From contig CAYLYP010000011.1 in the NCBI GenBank assembly GCA_964387795.1, positions 1-62,197 of the forward strand: a stretch of 62,197 bases of DNA. The letters run 5' to 3'. The position numbers were made by a program, and so were the translations under genes. The stretch is from CAYLYP01 sp964387795 (GTDB lineage Bacteria > Bacteroidota > Bacteroidia > Bacteroidales > UBA7960). Position 1 is the stretch's first letter. Each line of letters starts with the position of its first letter. Of this stretch, positions 7,529 to 16,906 are shown piece after piece. Below the pieces are notes generated by a model. That model worked only from the letters and a program-made list of their open reading frames with translations. It was not told the DNA's origin and searched no databases.

Positions 7529-8257
7529 ATGAAAACATCTTCTTTCATTTTTAAATTACTCTTCCTCCCGGTCTTTTTAATCATGCCTTTATTCTTTAAT
7601 TCATGTGAATTATTAAATGAGGAAGGTGGGCTGACCGAAGAACAGGTCATTGAAGGACTTAAGGAAGCATTGAAAGTTGGGACTGTAAACACTGTTGCTG
7701 AAACAAACCAAACAGACGGATATTTTGGAAATGCACTTATTAAAATACCCTTCCCCCAAGAAGCTGCTACTGCCGAAAATTACATCAGGAACACCCTCAA
7801 CCTGAACTCAGTTGTTGATGAATTCATCCTTAAACTAAACCGTGCCGCTGAGGATGCATCCATAAAAGCCAAACCAATTTTTGTTGATGCAATTGTGAAC
7901 ATCACAATTACTGATGCCTGGAACATCCTAAAAGGCCAAAACAATGCTGCAACCACTTACCTGCATGATAAAACTTATACCGGCCTTTATAACGCCTTTA
8001 AACCTGATATCAATACCTCTCTTTCAAGCGTTGGTGCCGCACAGCTTTGGAACAGCCTCACAACCCAATACAACAATATTGCAAACTACTCCTTTGGCTT
8101 ATTAGATCCTGTTAATACTGATCTTCCTGACTATGCCACTTCAAAAGCCCTTGATGGCTTATTTAAGCTTATCGAAAAAGAAGAAGAAAAAATCCGAATA
8201 GACCCCGCTGCACGTGTTACTGAAATCCTTCAAAAAGTATTTGGGGAATTGGATTAA
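7529..8257 (+). CDS. DUF4197 lipoprotein
   Basis: A 242-residue exported protein. The signal peptide has a lipobox-like end FNSC with Cys26. The mature part carries the DUF4197 signature: GLKEALKVGT, then NTLNLNSVVDEF and long alpha-helical stretches to DYATSKALDGLFKLIEKEE near the C terminus. The molecular function of the family is not established. The gene follows the sigma-54 activator but has its own sigma-54 promoter and ends in a clear terminator. I infer it is a target of that activator, possibly in envelope stress. Confidence 0.88.
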   Translation: MKTSSFIFKLLFLPVFLIMPLFFNSCELLNEEGGLTEEQVIEGLKEALKVGTVNTVAETNQTDGYFGNALIKIPFPQEAATAENYIRNTLNLNSVVDEFILKLNRAAEDASIKAKPIFVDAIVNITITDAWNILKGQNNAATTYLHDKTYTGLYNAFKPDINTSLSSVGAAQLWNSLTTQYNNIANYSFGLLDPVNTDLPDYATSKALDGLFKLIEKEEEKIRIDPAARVTEILQKVFGELD

Positions 8258-8309
8258 ACCTGAATTTTTGTTTCAATATGACCAAATATTGAATTGTTTA
8301 CAACCCACA

Positions 8310-8350
8310 TAAAAAAGGGGGCTTTTGAAATCAAAAGCCCCCTTTTTTAT
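8310..8350 (+). terminator. Rho-independent terminator after DUF4197 gene
   Basis: The arms GGGGGCTTTTGA and TCAAAAGCCCCC are followed by a T run. The stem is flanked by A and T runs, so it could also terminate transcription from the opposite strand. Confidence 0.85.
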
Positions 8351-8419
8351 TTTTGTGTCAAAACGAATCTCTTTTGATTCATTTTATTATCAGTTTGAAT
8401 GACGTTAAAACACTCATCA

Positions 8420-9406
8420 TCAATCAATCCCGGCAAAATGCTTCATAAACTGAACCCTCTGATATGCAGCAGGGTTGTCTGATTTCTTATGGCTCATCTT
8501 GCCCCTGAACTGATCAATATCTGAATAATTGTGTTTTTGCATCCAGCTTTCCAGTTCAGTTAACATATTATCAATCTGCCCAAAGCCATTCTTATATAAT
8601 GTTGAACAAATCTGAACTGCTTTCGCTCCTACAAGCAATTGTTTAATTACTCCTTTTCCATCATGGATACCCGTTGAAGCAGCTAAATCACAGTTTACCC
8701 TGTCAGCCAGGATAGCAACCCATCTCAACGACACAGCAATTTCCTCAGGATGGCTATAAATATTGGATGGCACTACCTTCATCTTGTCAATATCAATATC
8801 AGGTGTGTAGAAACGGTTAAACAGCACAATCCCTTTCACCCCTGTCCAGGATAGTTTTTGCACCATCTGTGCCAATGATGAAAAGTAGGAACTTATTTTT
8901 AATGAAATCGGAATCTTTACCTGATCTAATACATTGTTGACAATATCAAAATACATCTTTTCGTTGTCGGCTGAATCATTCTCAAAATCACTTGGCAAAA
9001 CAAATGCATTCAACTCCAGCCCATCTGCTCCTGCTTCCTCAATTTTCTTCGCAAAAGAAGGCCATTCATTTGCTGTCATACAATTAACACTTGCAATCAC
9101 AGGGATACTTAGTTTTTTCTTTGCCTCCCTGATCAAATCAAGATACTGCTCAATGGTATGATTTCTGGAATAGTTTTTTATGTAATCTTCTGCTTCACTG
9201 TATGAATCGCGCATTTCATCAAAAGTAAAAATCTTACGGATTTCAAATTTTATCTGCTCTTCAAAAAGAGATTTTAATACTACTGCGCCCGCTCCATGCT
9301 TTTCAGCCTCTATCAGGTTTTCAATCGTACGTGTCATACCGCTGCTTCCAACGATGATTGGGTTTTTTAATTGCAAACCCATATAGCTTGTTGCAAGATT
9401 GACCAT
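8420..9406 (-). CDS. Dihydroorotate dehydrogenase-like FMN protein
   Basis: A 328-residue TIM-barrel flavoprotein similar to class 1 dihydroorotate dehydrogenases. It opens with VNLATSYMGLQLKNPIIVGS, the family's first strand, and has the FMN-site loop VIASVNCMTANEW (about 130-142). ISLKISSYFSSLAQM and the phosphate-binding LAASTGIHDGKGVIKQLLVG (about 240-259) follow. In true PyrD the catalytic residue lies in a conserved NxSCPN segment. Here that stretch reads LELNAFVLPSD, so orotate formation is doubtful. Such DHOD-like proteins are widespread in Bacteroidales and of uncertain role. The gene is monocistronic. Confidence 0.85.
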   Translation of the reverse strand: MVNLATSYMGLQLKNPIIVGSSGMTRTIENLIEAEKHGAGAVVLKSLFEEQIKFEIRKIFTFDEMRDSYSEAEDYIKNYSRNHTIEQYLDLIREAKKKLSIPVIASVNCMTANEWPSFAKKIEEAGADGLELNAFVLPSDFENDSADNEKMYFDIVNNVLDQVKIPISLKISSYFSSLAQMVQKLSWTGVKGIVLFNRFYTPDIDIDKMKVVPSNIYSHPEEIAVSLRWVAILADRVNCDLAASTGIHDGKGVIKQLLVGAKAVQICSTLYKNGFGQIDNMLTELESWMQKHNYSDIDQFRGKMSHKKSDNPAAYQRVQFMKHFAGID

Positions 9407-10193
9407 AATAAGATGGTTTAATATTTATAAATCCGTTAATACCTTTTGTCTGTAGCTCTTAAAGCATTGAGATAAGACAAATTTACAAATCCATTTTAAT
9501 AATTATACAATTATTTTAAAATAATCATTTAGTTTTTCTTACTGAACTAATAAAATGACAATTCGCCAATTTCACCAAATCAAATATTAAACAAAACTAT
9601 TATCCGGGTGCCATTAGTTTTTATTATTTAACTGCATTCCATATTTTAATCAACAAAACAACCTAATTGTGTATCTTTGCATAGATTCAGCAGATTTTAA
9701 AAAAATTGACAATGCAAAAAAACACAGTGATTGATCAGTTCTGAAATTGAATCAGGAAAAAATGTCATTTCAAATGACATCTATTTATAACATTTATTGA
9801 AAGACCAAAATTGCTTTTTTTGAGTTTCCACAAAACTCACAAACACCAAAATCATGAAAACTTTTAGGAATCAAAGCTTTTAAACCAATGAAATATAAGA
9901 TCACAAACTATTGATAATCACAACCAATAGGAGAATTTACCTATTTGCGTTTGGGTGATTATCCTTGTATTGACACCTTATTTTATTGAACATTTCAATT
10001 TAAAAACCGTATAAATACAGGGGAGCTAAAACCTAAATACCCTGATGGATTTGTTTATTTTAGCTGTTAATTTTATACATAGAAAAAAACAAGGGAATAC
10101 TCTCAAACCTTGATGACATTTTTTTCCCTTTCTTTGTATTGAAAGTTTTAAAGGCACAATATTTGGAAATAAAAAAGTAAAAACATTTTTACC
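9407..10193 (+). other. Long intergenic region with structured leader of the nucleoside kinase gene
   Basis: No credible protein gene lies here. A -7 element TATCTTTGC is at 9672-9680, about 510 bases before the kinase start. The region after it holds several inverted repeats: 6 bp at 9765-9783 (ATGTCA/TGACAT), a nested hairpin at 9913-9963 (outer GATAATCAC/GTGATTATC, inner AATAGG/CCTATT), and two mutually exclusive stems at 10018-10065 (CAGGG/CCCTG versus AGCTAAAA/TTTTAGCT). A very short reading frame (10 codons) starts at 9714. This looks like a structured 5' leader or an unannotated small RNA; no known riboswitch class is recognised. Confidence 0.45.
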
Positions 10194-11729
10194 ATGAACA
10201 CATTAAACAACAAAATAGGAACTATTGATACTGAGGTAAAGGAAATAACTACTAAAATGCCATTCCGAAGCTTAATGGAACCTCTTCTGGTGTTCTTCAA
10301 CAGGGCTGCTGAGATTGTTTTACCAGGAAAAAACTATCAAATATCTTATAGTGTACCCGGTGGCGTATTTGGTCATTTCATCAATTATACCCCTTCAGAC
10401 AATGATATAAAAAAGATAAGGGCAGAAATACGTAAACTTATTAAAGACCGCACTCCCTTAACCATTGAAACAGCCGACATCCATAAGCTTGACAATTATT
10501 TTAAAACTTATAAAAGGGAAGACATCAACAAACTTTTGATTTCAAAAGGTTACAATGCCTCCATTGAAGGATTAAGGCTCGCCCATATCAATGGCAATGG
10601 GGAGATGTTCCTGAATGATGTGAATGCCAATTACGAGAAGCTTGATCTGTTTAACTTTTTTGACTTTCGCGATGGTTTTATGCTTATCGCCGACCCCGCT
10701 TTCTTCGAAAGGGTAATGCCCACAAACCTTGAATCAAGCAAGTATTTCAAACGCTTTGATGAAAGTGAAGAAAGCATGAGGCAAATCGGAATTTCAAACA
10801 TCGATGAGCTCAACCGTATTATAAGAAGTGGCGAATTGCCTGATTTCATAAAAATATCTGAAGCATTCCAGGCTAAAAGGATTGGCCGTATTGCCGATAA
10901 TATCGTTTCCCACCCAAAAAAACCCAGGTTGATATTTCTTGCAGGGCCTACCTCATCGGGGAAAACTACTTCTGCAAACCGTCTGGCCATTGAACTAAAG
11001 GTTATTGGCAAAAAAGTCCTGATTATGTCTTTGGATAATTTTTATCTGCCTCATTCAAAAATCCCTATTGACCCTGAGACTGGCCTTCAGAACTTTGAAC
11101 TCATTTCGGCCCTTGACCTTGATTTATTCAGGAATACAATTACCGAACTCATGAATGGGAAAGAGGTTTATCTTCCACGATACCATTTTGATGGCAAAGG
11201 TGCTACTCCCGAACCCAATCCAACAAAAATTACTGATGATACTTATATTATCGTTGAAGGTATTCATGGATTAAATCCTGAACTTTGGGCGAACACAATG
11301 AATATCGAATCTTACAGGCTTTATGTCTCTTGCCTCACTACTTTAAATATTCATGACCATTTACCAATGTCCACATCCGACCACAGGCTTATACGTCGTT
11401 TGGTACGTGATAGCCTGTTCAGGGGATATGACTTCAATGAGACCATCAAACGCTGGCCCGATGTCATGGAAAATGAATATCATAGTATCTTCCCATTTCA
11501 GGAAAGCGCTCATGCAATCTTCAACTCTGCATTAATATATGAAATAGCGGTGTTTGCACATTACGCACCTGCCATATTAAGGCCTGAACGGGCAGAGAAT
11601 GAAGCTATCCGCCAACAGGTACTTCGCCTGAACCGGATCCTTTCATTATTCCTCCCTATCGACCCATCCGACATCCCTCCTACTTCTATCCTCAGGGAGT
11701 TTATTGGGGGGAGCAGCTTCAAGTATTAG
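10194..11729 (+). CDS. Nucleoside kinase, uridine kinase / phosphoribulokinase family
   Basis: A 511-residue cytoplasmic kinase. The N-terminal half (about 1-225) resembles the threonyl-tRNA synthetase second additional domain often fused to such kinases in Bacteroidota; the TGS domain of longer homologues is absent. The C-terminal kinase (about 240-440) has a P-loop GPTSSGKTT near residue 250, LIMSLDNFYLPHSKIP with the phosphate-acceptor site, LPRYHFDGKGAT, and the Walker B-like IIVEGIHGLNP. It would phosphorylate a nucleoside such as uridine or cytidine in salvage; substrate choice is unproven. It has an unusually long upstream region and a strong terminator, so it is monocistronic. Confidence 0.87.
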   Translation: MNTLNNKIGTIDTEVKEITTKMPFRSLMEPLLVFFNRAAEIVLPGKNYQISYSVPGGVFGHFINYTPSDNDIKKIRAEIRKLIKDRTPLTIETADIHKLDNYFKTYKREDINKLLISKGYNASIEGLRLAHINGNGEMFLNDVNANYEKLDLFNFFDFRDGFMLIADPAFFERVMPTNLESSKYFKRFDESEESMRQIGISNIDELNRIIRSGELPDFIKISEAFQAKRIGRIADNIVSHPKKPRLIFLAGPTSSGKTTSANRLAIELKVIGKKVLIMSLDNFYLPHSKIPIDPETGLQNFELISALDLDLFRNTITELMNGKEVYLPRYHFDGKGATPEPNPTKITDDTYIIVEGIHGLNPELWANTMNIESYRLYVSCLTTLNIHDHLPMSTSDHRLIRRLVRDSLFRGYDFNETIKRWPDVMENEYHSIFPFQESAHAIFNSALIYEIAVFAHYAPAILRPERAENEAIRQQVLRLNRILSLFLPIDPSDIPPTSILREFIGGSSFKY

Positions 11730-11754
11730 ACTTTTCTTTTCTGCCAATAATTCC

Positions 11755-11808
11755 AACGGCAGCAGCTTAAATCATTCTACCTGATTTTTGCTGCTGCCGT
11801 TTTATTTT
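11755..11808 (+). terminator. Terminator of the nucleoside kinase gene
   Basis: A perfect 12-bp stem AACGGCAGCAGC/GCTGCTGCCGTT (11755-11766 and 11790-11801) is followed by TTATTTTT. The loop is long, 23 bases. Confidence 0.85.
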
Positions 11809-12229
11809 TAATGAATTACGAACCAAGTGAACCTCTACCTGACGCCAAAAGCCATTTCAGCATACCTCGCATCACCCATGCTTAACAAATTTTTTATTTA
11901 TTCAAATCGACTGAACAATTATTCCATAATTATCAGATTGCTTATATGCTTTTTTAATAATTTTGTATCTGTCACAAAAGGAAGATATAAATGATTTATC
12001 TGCAAAAGAAAAAATTAATTACTATTTTGTTGAATCATTCTCCCTTTAGTGCCACAAAAAAAACTCAGGATATGAATCCTTGCTTTTTCTCAAAAAGAAA
12101 ATTGGATCATTTTTTTAAAAAGCTATTATAAACTTAAATAATTAACAAAAGAAAGATACAACTACCAACACTACAGAAGCATAATCATTGCAAAAGGATA
12201 TCTTATCATAAATACTAAAACCTAAGGGT
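11809..12229. other. Intergenic region before the CPA2 antiporter gene
   Basis: About 420 bases without a credible gene. A possible promoter is TTG at 11938-11940 followed after 17 bases by TAATTTTG at 11958-11965, which would leave a leader of about 260 bases. No repeats or strong hairpins were noticed. Confidence 0.4.
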
Positions 12230-14371
12230 ATGGAATTTTTTCAACACATCATCCATGAATTTGAATTGCCCCTTAAAAGCCCTGTACTGGTATTTTCTTT
12301 GATTCTCTTCATTATCCTGATATCTCCTATATTATTAAGAAAGCTAAACATACCCGGCATTATCGGTTTAATCCTTTCAGGACTTATTGTAGGCCCTTAT
12401 GGATTAAAATTAATAGAACACAACTCCGCAATAGATCTTTTTTCAACAATTGGCTTGTTATATATCATGTTTATAGCAGGCTTGAAATTAGACATGAATG
12501 AATTCAAATCAAATCGGAACAAGAGTTTGTTATTCGGGGTCTTTACCTTTACTTTCCCTTTGGCTATTGGCTTCCCTGTTTGTTATTATATTTTAGGTTA
12601 TGATATTAATGCTAGTTTATTAACTGCAAGTATGCTTGCAACACATACCCTGGTTGCTTATCCCATTGTCAGCAAACTTGGTATCTATAAAAATGAAGCT
12701 GTTGCAATTACTGTCGGGGGAACCATCTTTACCGATACTGCAGTACTTATGATACTGGCTGTTATTATCGGGAATAGCCAGGGCTCTTTAAACAACGACT
12801 TCTGGATCCGCCTGGGGATATCACTAATTGTCTTTTTAGCTTTAATGTTCTGGCTTATCCCGAGGATTGCCAAATGGTTTTTCAGCAAACTGGAAAGCGA
12901 AAAGCATTCACATTATATTTTTGTCCTGGCTGTTGTCTTTTTTGCTGCCTTCCTGGCAGAAGTCTCCGGCCTTGAGCCCATAATAGGAGCATTCATTGCA
13001 GGGATTGCCCTTAACAAACTCATCCCATCCTCCTCAGCACTGATGAACAGGATTGAGTTTATCGGCAATTCCCTTTTCATCCCGTTTTTCCTTATTAGTG
13101 TAGGGATGCTTGTTGATATCAGGGTATTGTTAAATGGCCCTGCAGCGCTTATTGTGGCTGGCACACTCACGGCAGTAGCCCTCTTTGGAAAATGGATTGC
13201 AGCTTATCTCACTCGCATCTTATTCAGGTATAGCAAATCACAGGGAAACCTTATTTTTGGGCTTAGCAGTTCTCACGCCGCTGCGACCCTGGCTGTTATA
13301 CTGGTAGGTTATCAGTCTGGCATTTTAAATGAAGACATCCTGAATGGCACTGTAATACTTATATTGATAAGCTGTATGGTAGCCTCCTTTGTTACTGAGA
13401 AAGCAGCAAAAAAAATTGCGCTCGATGCACAGGATGAAACACCAGGGATTATTAGTAAAAATGGATTGGGCACCGAACATATCCTCATCCCTATTGCCAA
13501 CATCGCGAACATTGAAAAAATGCTCGAATTCTCTATTCTGATTAAAGATAATAAGTCAACAAACCCATTATCAATATTATCTGTAGTATCAAATAATGAA
13601 GAAGCCGCTAACAACATTATTAAAACCAGGAACAAGCTCGAAGAACATGTAAACCAGGCAATGGCCAGTGAGACAAAAGTAAGCATCATCACCACCATCG
13701 ACCACAACCCGGCCAGCGGTATTGTCAGGATTTCAAAAGAGGTAATGGCAAACATTATTGTCATGGGATGGTTTCAAAAATCAGGGATTATTGACAAACT
13801 TTTGGGTGAGAAAATTGATAATATCGTTAACAATACAGACAAAACAATTTTTATCTGCCATTTTAAAAAGGATTTATTATTACACAAAAGAATCTTCATG
13901 GCAGCCCCTCCCAAAGCTGAGAAAGAAACAGGCTTCGAACAATGGTTTTTTAAAATCATTAAACTTGGACTGGAGTTAAGCACACCCATACATTTTTATG
14001 GAAATACAGCTACTCTTGAAGCTATAAGGCTATTATTGAAAAAATCAAAAGCATCAGCACATTTAAAACTCCTTTTATTTGAAGATTGGGACAATTTCAC
14101 AAGCCTTTCAGCTTTTATTAACCCTGAAGACCTATTTGTCCTGGTTTCTGCCCGAAAAGGCTCTGCTTCATATCTTAAAGAATTTGAAAATCTTCCCTCT
14201 AAACTGGAGAAAAACTTCCCTTTCAATAGTCGGCTTGTAATCTTCCCACATCAGTTCAGCCACAACTACTCAAACGAGCAATTTGATGATATCATCCATG
14301 AACCCAATCCAAAAGGCATTGAAACAATTCAAAAAATTGGAAAAGGCATTGGAAAAATCTTCAAACAATAA
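12230..14371 (+). CDS. CPA2 cation:proton antiporter with C-terminal universal-stress domains
   Basis: A 713-residue inner-membrane protein. Residues about 15-395 form the 12-13 helix Na+(K+)/H+ exchanger fold. Typical motifs are NIPGIIGLILSGLIVGPYGL in the second helix region, SMLATHTLVAYPIVSKLG, and GLEPIIGAFIAGIALNKLIP with the family's acidic exchange region. The cytosolic part (about 415-550 and 560-700) looks like two universal-stress-protein-type domains, the first containing HILIPIANIAN and IVMGWFQKSG. It probably exchanges Na+ or K+ for H+ under nucleotide or stress control. Ion selectivity cannot be assigned. The gene stands alone. Confidence 0.9.
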   Translation: MEFFQHIIHEFELPLKSPVLVFSLILFIILISPILLRKLNIPGIIGLILSGLIVGPYGLKLIEHNSAIDLFSTIGLLYIMFIAGLKLDMNEFKSNRNKSLLFGVFTFTFPLAIGFPVCYYILGYDINASLLTASMLATHTLVAYPIVSKLGIYKNEAVAITVGGTIFTDTAVLMILAVIIGNSQGSLNNDFWIRLGISLIVFLALMFWLIPRIAKWFFSKLESEKHSHYIFVLAVVFFAAFLAEVSGLEPIIGAFIAGIALNKLIPSSSALMNRIEFIGNSLFIPFFLISVGMLVDIRVLLNGPAALIVAGTLTAVALFGKWIAAYLTRILFRYSKSQGNLIFGLSSSHAAATLAVILVGYQSGILNEDILNGTVILILISCMVASFVTEKAAKKIALDAQDETPGIISKNGLGTEHILIPIANIANIEKMLEFSILIKDNKSTNPLSILSVVSNNEEAANNIIKTRNKLEEHVNQAMASETKVSIITTIDHNPASGIVRISKEVMANIIVMGWFQKSGIIDKLLGEKIDNIVNNTDKTIFICHFKKDLLLHKRIFMAAPPKAEKETGFEQWFFKIIKLGLELSTPIHFYGNTATLEAIRLLLKKSKASAHLKLLLFEDWDNFTSLSAFINPEDLFVLVSARKGSASYLKEFENLPSKLEKNFPFNSRLVIFPHQFSHNYSNEQFDDIIHEPNPKGIETIQKIGKGIGKIFKQ

Positions 14372-14533
14372 GCATTTAAATACTTACATGCATATTTGGG
14401 CATCTGTCACTGTTAAGAAGAAACCAACTATGAGCAGGTTTTAAACTAAATTAAAAGAAGTTGTTTTTCCAAATAATACAAATCAGAATACAAGCTATTT
14501 GTTTCAGAACAATCTCAACTGATTTAAAGGACA

Positions 14534-15412
14534 ATGAAAAAAAAAGTATCATTAGTGTTGTCTGGCGGGGGTGCAAGAGGAATGGCACATATTGGGGTAA
14601 TCGAAGAACTGGAATGCCAGGGTTTTGAAATTAGTGCTGTGGCCGGCACTTCAATGGGTGCCCTTGTTGGAGGTGTTTATGCATTGGGCAAGATCAATGA
14701 GTTTAAAAACTGGCTTTTTACCCTTGACAAGAAAAAAGTCTTCAGCCTTGTGGATTTTACTTTAAGCACCCAGGGCCTTGTAAAAGGCGACAAGGTATTA
14801 AACAAGATGAAAGATTTTATCCCTGATGCCAACATTGAAGATTTAAAAATCCCTTATACTGCCATTGCTGCTGATATTATCAATAAAGAAGAAGTAGCTT
14901 TTACAAAAGGCAGCATCTATGAAGCCATCAGAGCTTCAATTTCAATCCCTACAGTTTTTACCCCTGTTAAGATAAATGGAGGCCTGCTCGTTGATGGTGG
15001 GGTATTAAACAATATTCCGGTTAATCATGCAAAACGGATTAAAGGCGATATCCTCATCGTGGTTAATGTAAATGCCAATACACCGGTTGATAAACCATTA
15101 ATCCCCGAATTGGAAAGAATTGAAAAACAATCCATCTATGAAAACAAGATTAAATATTTCTATAATCGGCTTAAGAAAGTAAGTCCGTTAAGCAAAGCTG
15201 ACAATATTGGTTATTTTGATTTAATCAGCAAAACAATCAACCTCATGACCTATCATACGAGCCAATTAATGTTGCAACATTACAAACCTGATATCTTAAT
15301 AAATATATCCAGGGAATCCTGTGGAATATATGATTTCTTTAAAGCAGAAGAATTGGTTGAAATCGGAAGGCATGCTGCAATCAAAAGCCTGGCAGGAAAC
15401 CCATTAAAATAA
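14534..15412 (+). CDS. Patatin-like phospholipase
   Basis: A 292-residue serine lipid acyl hydrolase with a Ser-Asp dyad. The oxyanion loop SGGGARG is at 10-16, the nucleophile Ser40 is in AGTSMGAL, and the catalytic Asp is near 154 in VDGGVLNNIP. There is no signal peptide or outer-membrane barrel domain, so it is a compact cytoplasmic RssA/YchK-like type rather than PlpD. It is likely to hydrolyse phospholipid or neutral lipid acyl esters; the physiological substrate is unknown. It lies 162 bases after the antiporter gene and probably has its own promoter. Confidence 0.93.
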   Translation: MKKKVSLVLSGGGARGMAHIGVIEELECQGFEISAVAGTSMGALVGGVYALGKINEFKNWLFTLDKKKVFSLVDFTLSTQGLVKGDKVLNKMKDFIPDANIEDLKIPYTAIAADIINKEEVAFTKGSIYEAIRASISIPTVFTPVKINGGLLVDGGVLNNIPVNHAKRIKGDILIVVNVNANTPVDKPLIPELERIEKQSIYENKIKYFYNRLKKVSPLSKADNIGYFDLISKTINLMTYHTSQLMLQHYKPDILINISRESCGIYDFFKAEELVEIGRHAAIKSLAGNPLK

Positions 15413-15569
15413 AATCAACTTTCATTATAGGCTTCCTGGCCAAAAAATAATATAAAATTCATCCTGAAGGCATGTTTCCATTCAACAATGCCCTTTTATA
15501 GTTTAAATCATAAAAAATCCCAACAATTAACAGATGTTGACAATTAAAACTGCCAATGTGGTTTAATAC

Positions 15570-15591
15570 TTGACATTTTTTATTTTCTTTG
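15570..15591 (+). promoter_or_regulatory. Probable promoter of the FadL-like gene
   Basis: TTGACA at 15570-15575 is followed by TTTTCTTTGC ending at 15591, close to the Bacteroidota -33/-7 pattern although the TA of the -7 box is displaced. It supports a translation start at 15631 rather than 15589. Confidence 0.45.
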
Positions 15592-15630
15592 CGAAAAATT
15601 AAAAATAAACCCTATAATAATATCTCACAA

Positions 15631-16860
15631 ATGAAAAAACAACTTCTCTTAATTGCTTTTGCTGCACTGACACCCTTTCTGTCGCAGGCAGGCCCACAAA
15701 TCATCGGGGGGCAGGGAGCAAAACAGTCTGGCATGACCAATGCAGGAACTTTCTTGACTTTCAATGTAAGCAGTTCTTTTTTCAATCCAGGGGCACTTGG
15801 AATGATGCCTACTAATTTCAGCTTTGAAATGGGGGGCAATGGACTGATTGACAATACGCTGTTTAAAAAAGCAGCCCCTTCATCCTATACATCCAAAACA
15901 GACAATCCAATTGGAATATCATATTATTTTTACGGAGGGGCAAGGATTGGAGACAACCTCGTGGGAGCAATTGCAATTAACAATCCATTTATCCTTAAAA
16001 CAAAATGGGAAGACAACTGGATTGGCAGATACCTTGTAAATGACCTCAGTTTCAATGTTACAACAATTCAGCCTACCCTTGCCTATCAGTATAATGATTT
16101 AATATCTTTTGGCGCCGGCTATGTTTATGCAATCAGTTCATTTGATTTTAATAAGTCATTGCCCATTGAAGACAACAATACTGAGGGCAGCATGAACATT
16201 AACGGAAAAGGTAAATCATCGGGTTTCAATGTCGGGATTTTAGTAAAACCAACTGAGACATTTAGCATTGGGCTTTCATACCGCTCCAAATTAAAGATTG
16301 AAATCGAAGATGCAGAAGTAGCTTTTGTTGCTCCTGCTTCATTAAGCGAATACTTCCCGACAGGGAATACTGCCCAAACTTCAATTACCCTGCCTCAAAG
16401 CTTAGACCTTGGCATTTCATATCTGGCAGCAGAAAACCTGCTGATAGCTTTGTCTTTAAACTATATTGGCTACAACTCATTTGACAGCATTGCTATTGAT
16501 TACAAAACAAATACATATTTTGTTAATGATGTCACCAGCACAATGAATTGCTCCAACAAATTAATCCCTCGGATTGTGCTTCAATATCGGGCAAGCGAAA
16601 TGCTTACAATGCGCCTTGGGGGATATTATGAACCCAGTCCGGCTGATACCTCTTATTTTTCACCTGCAGTAGCATGGCTGGATCAGGTTGCAGTTACAGC
16701 AGGATTATCATTGACCCCTCTTGAAGGATTTGACATTGACCTGAGCCTTGTTTACGGAATTGGATCAGAAAAGGAGGCGTCCTATCTGCCCGGACAATTT
16801 AGCGGGACGTATAAGTCAAGGTCATTAATGCCAGGAATTGGCATAAGCTATTCATTCTAA
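15631..16860 (+). CDS. Outer-membrane transport protein, OmpP1/FadL family
   Basis: A beta-barrel outer-membrane channel for hydrophobic compounds such as long-chain fatty acids. I choose the start at 15631, which gives 409 residues and places a normal signal peptide (MKKQLLLIAFAALTPFLSQA) at the N terminus; an upstream in-frame ATG at 15589 would add 14 residues ahead of it and overlaps the promoter. Family traits are the early GGQGAKQSGMTNAGTFL segment, NPGALGMMP, repeated amphipathic strands such as FSIGLSYRSKLKIE, and the C-terminal aromatic strand GIGISYSF recognised by the BAM complex. The SGNH lipoprotein gene follows after 46 bases and is probably in the same transcript. Confidence 0.92.
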   Translation: MKKQLLLIAFAALTPFLSQAGPQIIGGQGAKQSGMTNAGTFLTFNVSSSFFNPGALGMMPTNFSFEMGGNGLIDNTLFKKAAPSSYTSKTDNPIGISYYFYGGARIGDNLVGAIAINNPFILKTKWEDNWIGRYLVNDLSFNVTTIQPTLAYQYNDLISFGAGYVYAISSFDFNKSLPIEDNNTEGSMNINGKGKSSGFNVGILVKPTETFSIGLSYRSKLKIEIEDAEVAFVAPASLSEYFPTGNTAQTSITLPQSLDLGISYLAAENLLIALSLNYIGYNSFDSIAIDYKTNTYFVNDVTSTMNCSNKLIPRIVLQYRASEMLTMRLGGYYEPSPADTSYFSPAVAWLDQVAVTAGLSLTPLEGFDIDLSLVYGIGSEKEASYLPGQFSGTYKSRSLMPGIGISYSF

Positions 16861-16906
16861 GGATTAACAAATCGTATCAACAATTGAAAACACAATAAAG
16901 AATATC

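Noticed and set aside
10153..10170. AAGGCACAATATTTGGAA as a sigma-54 promoter for the nucleoside kinase gene
   Set aside because: The required GC at -12 is GG here, so the invariant element is missing.
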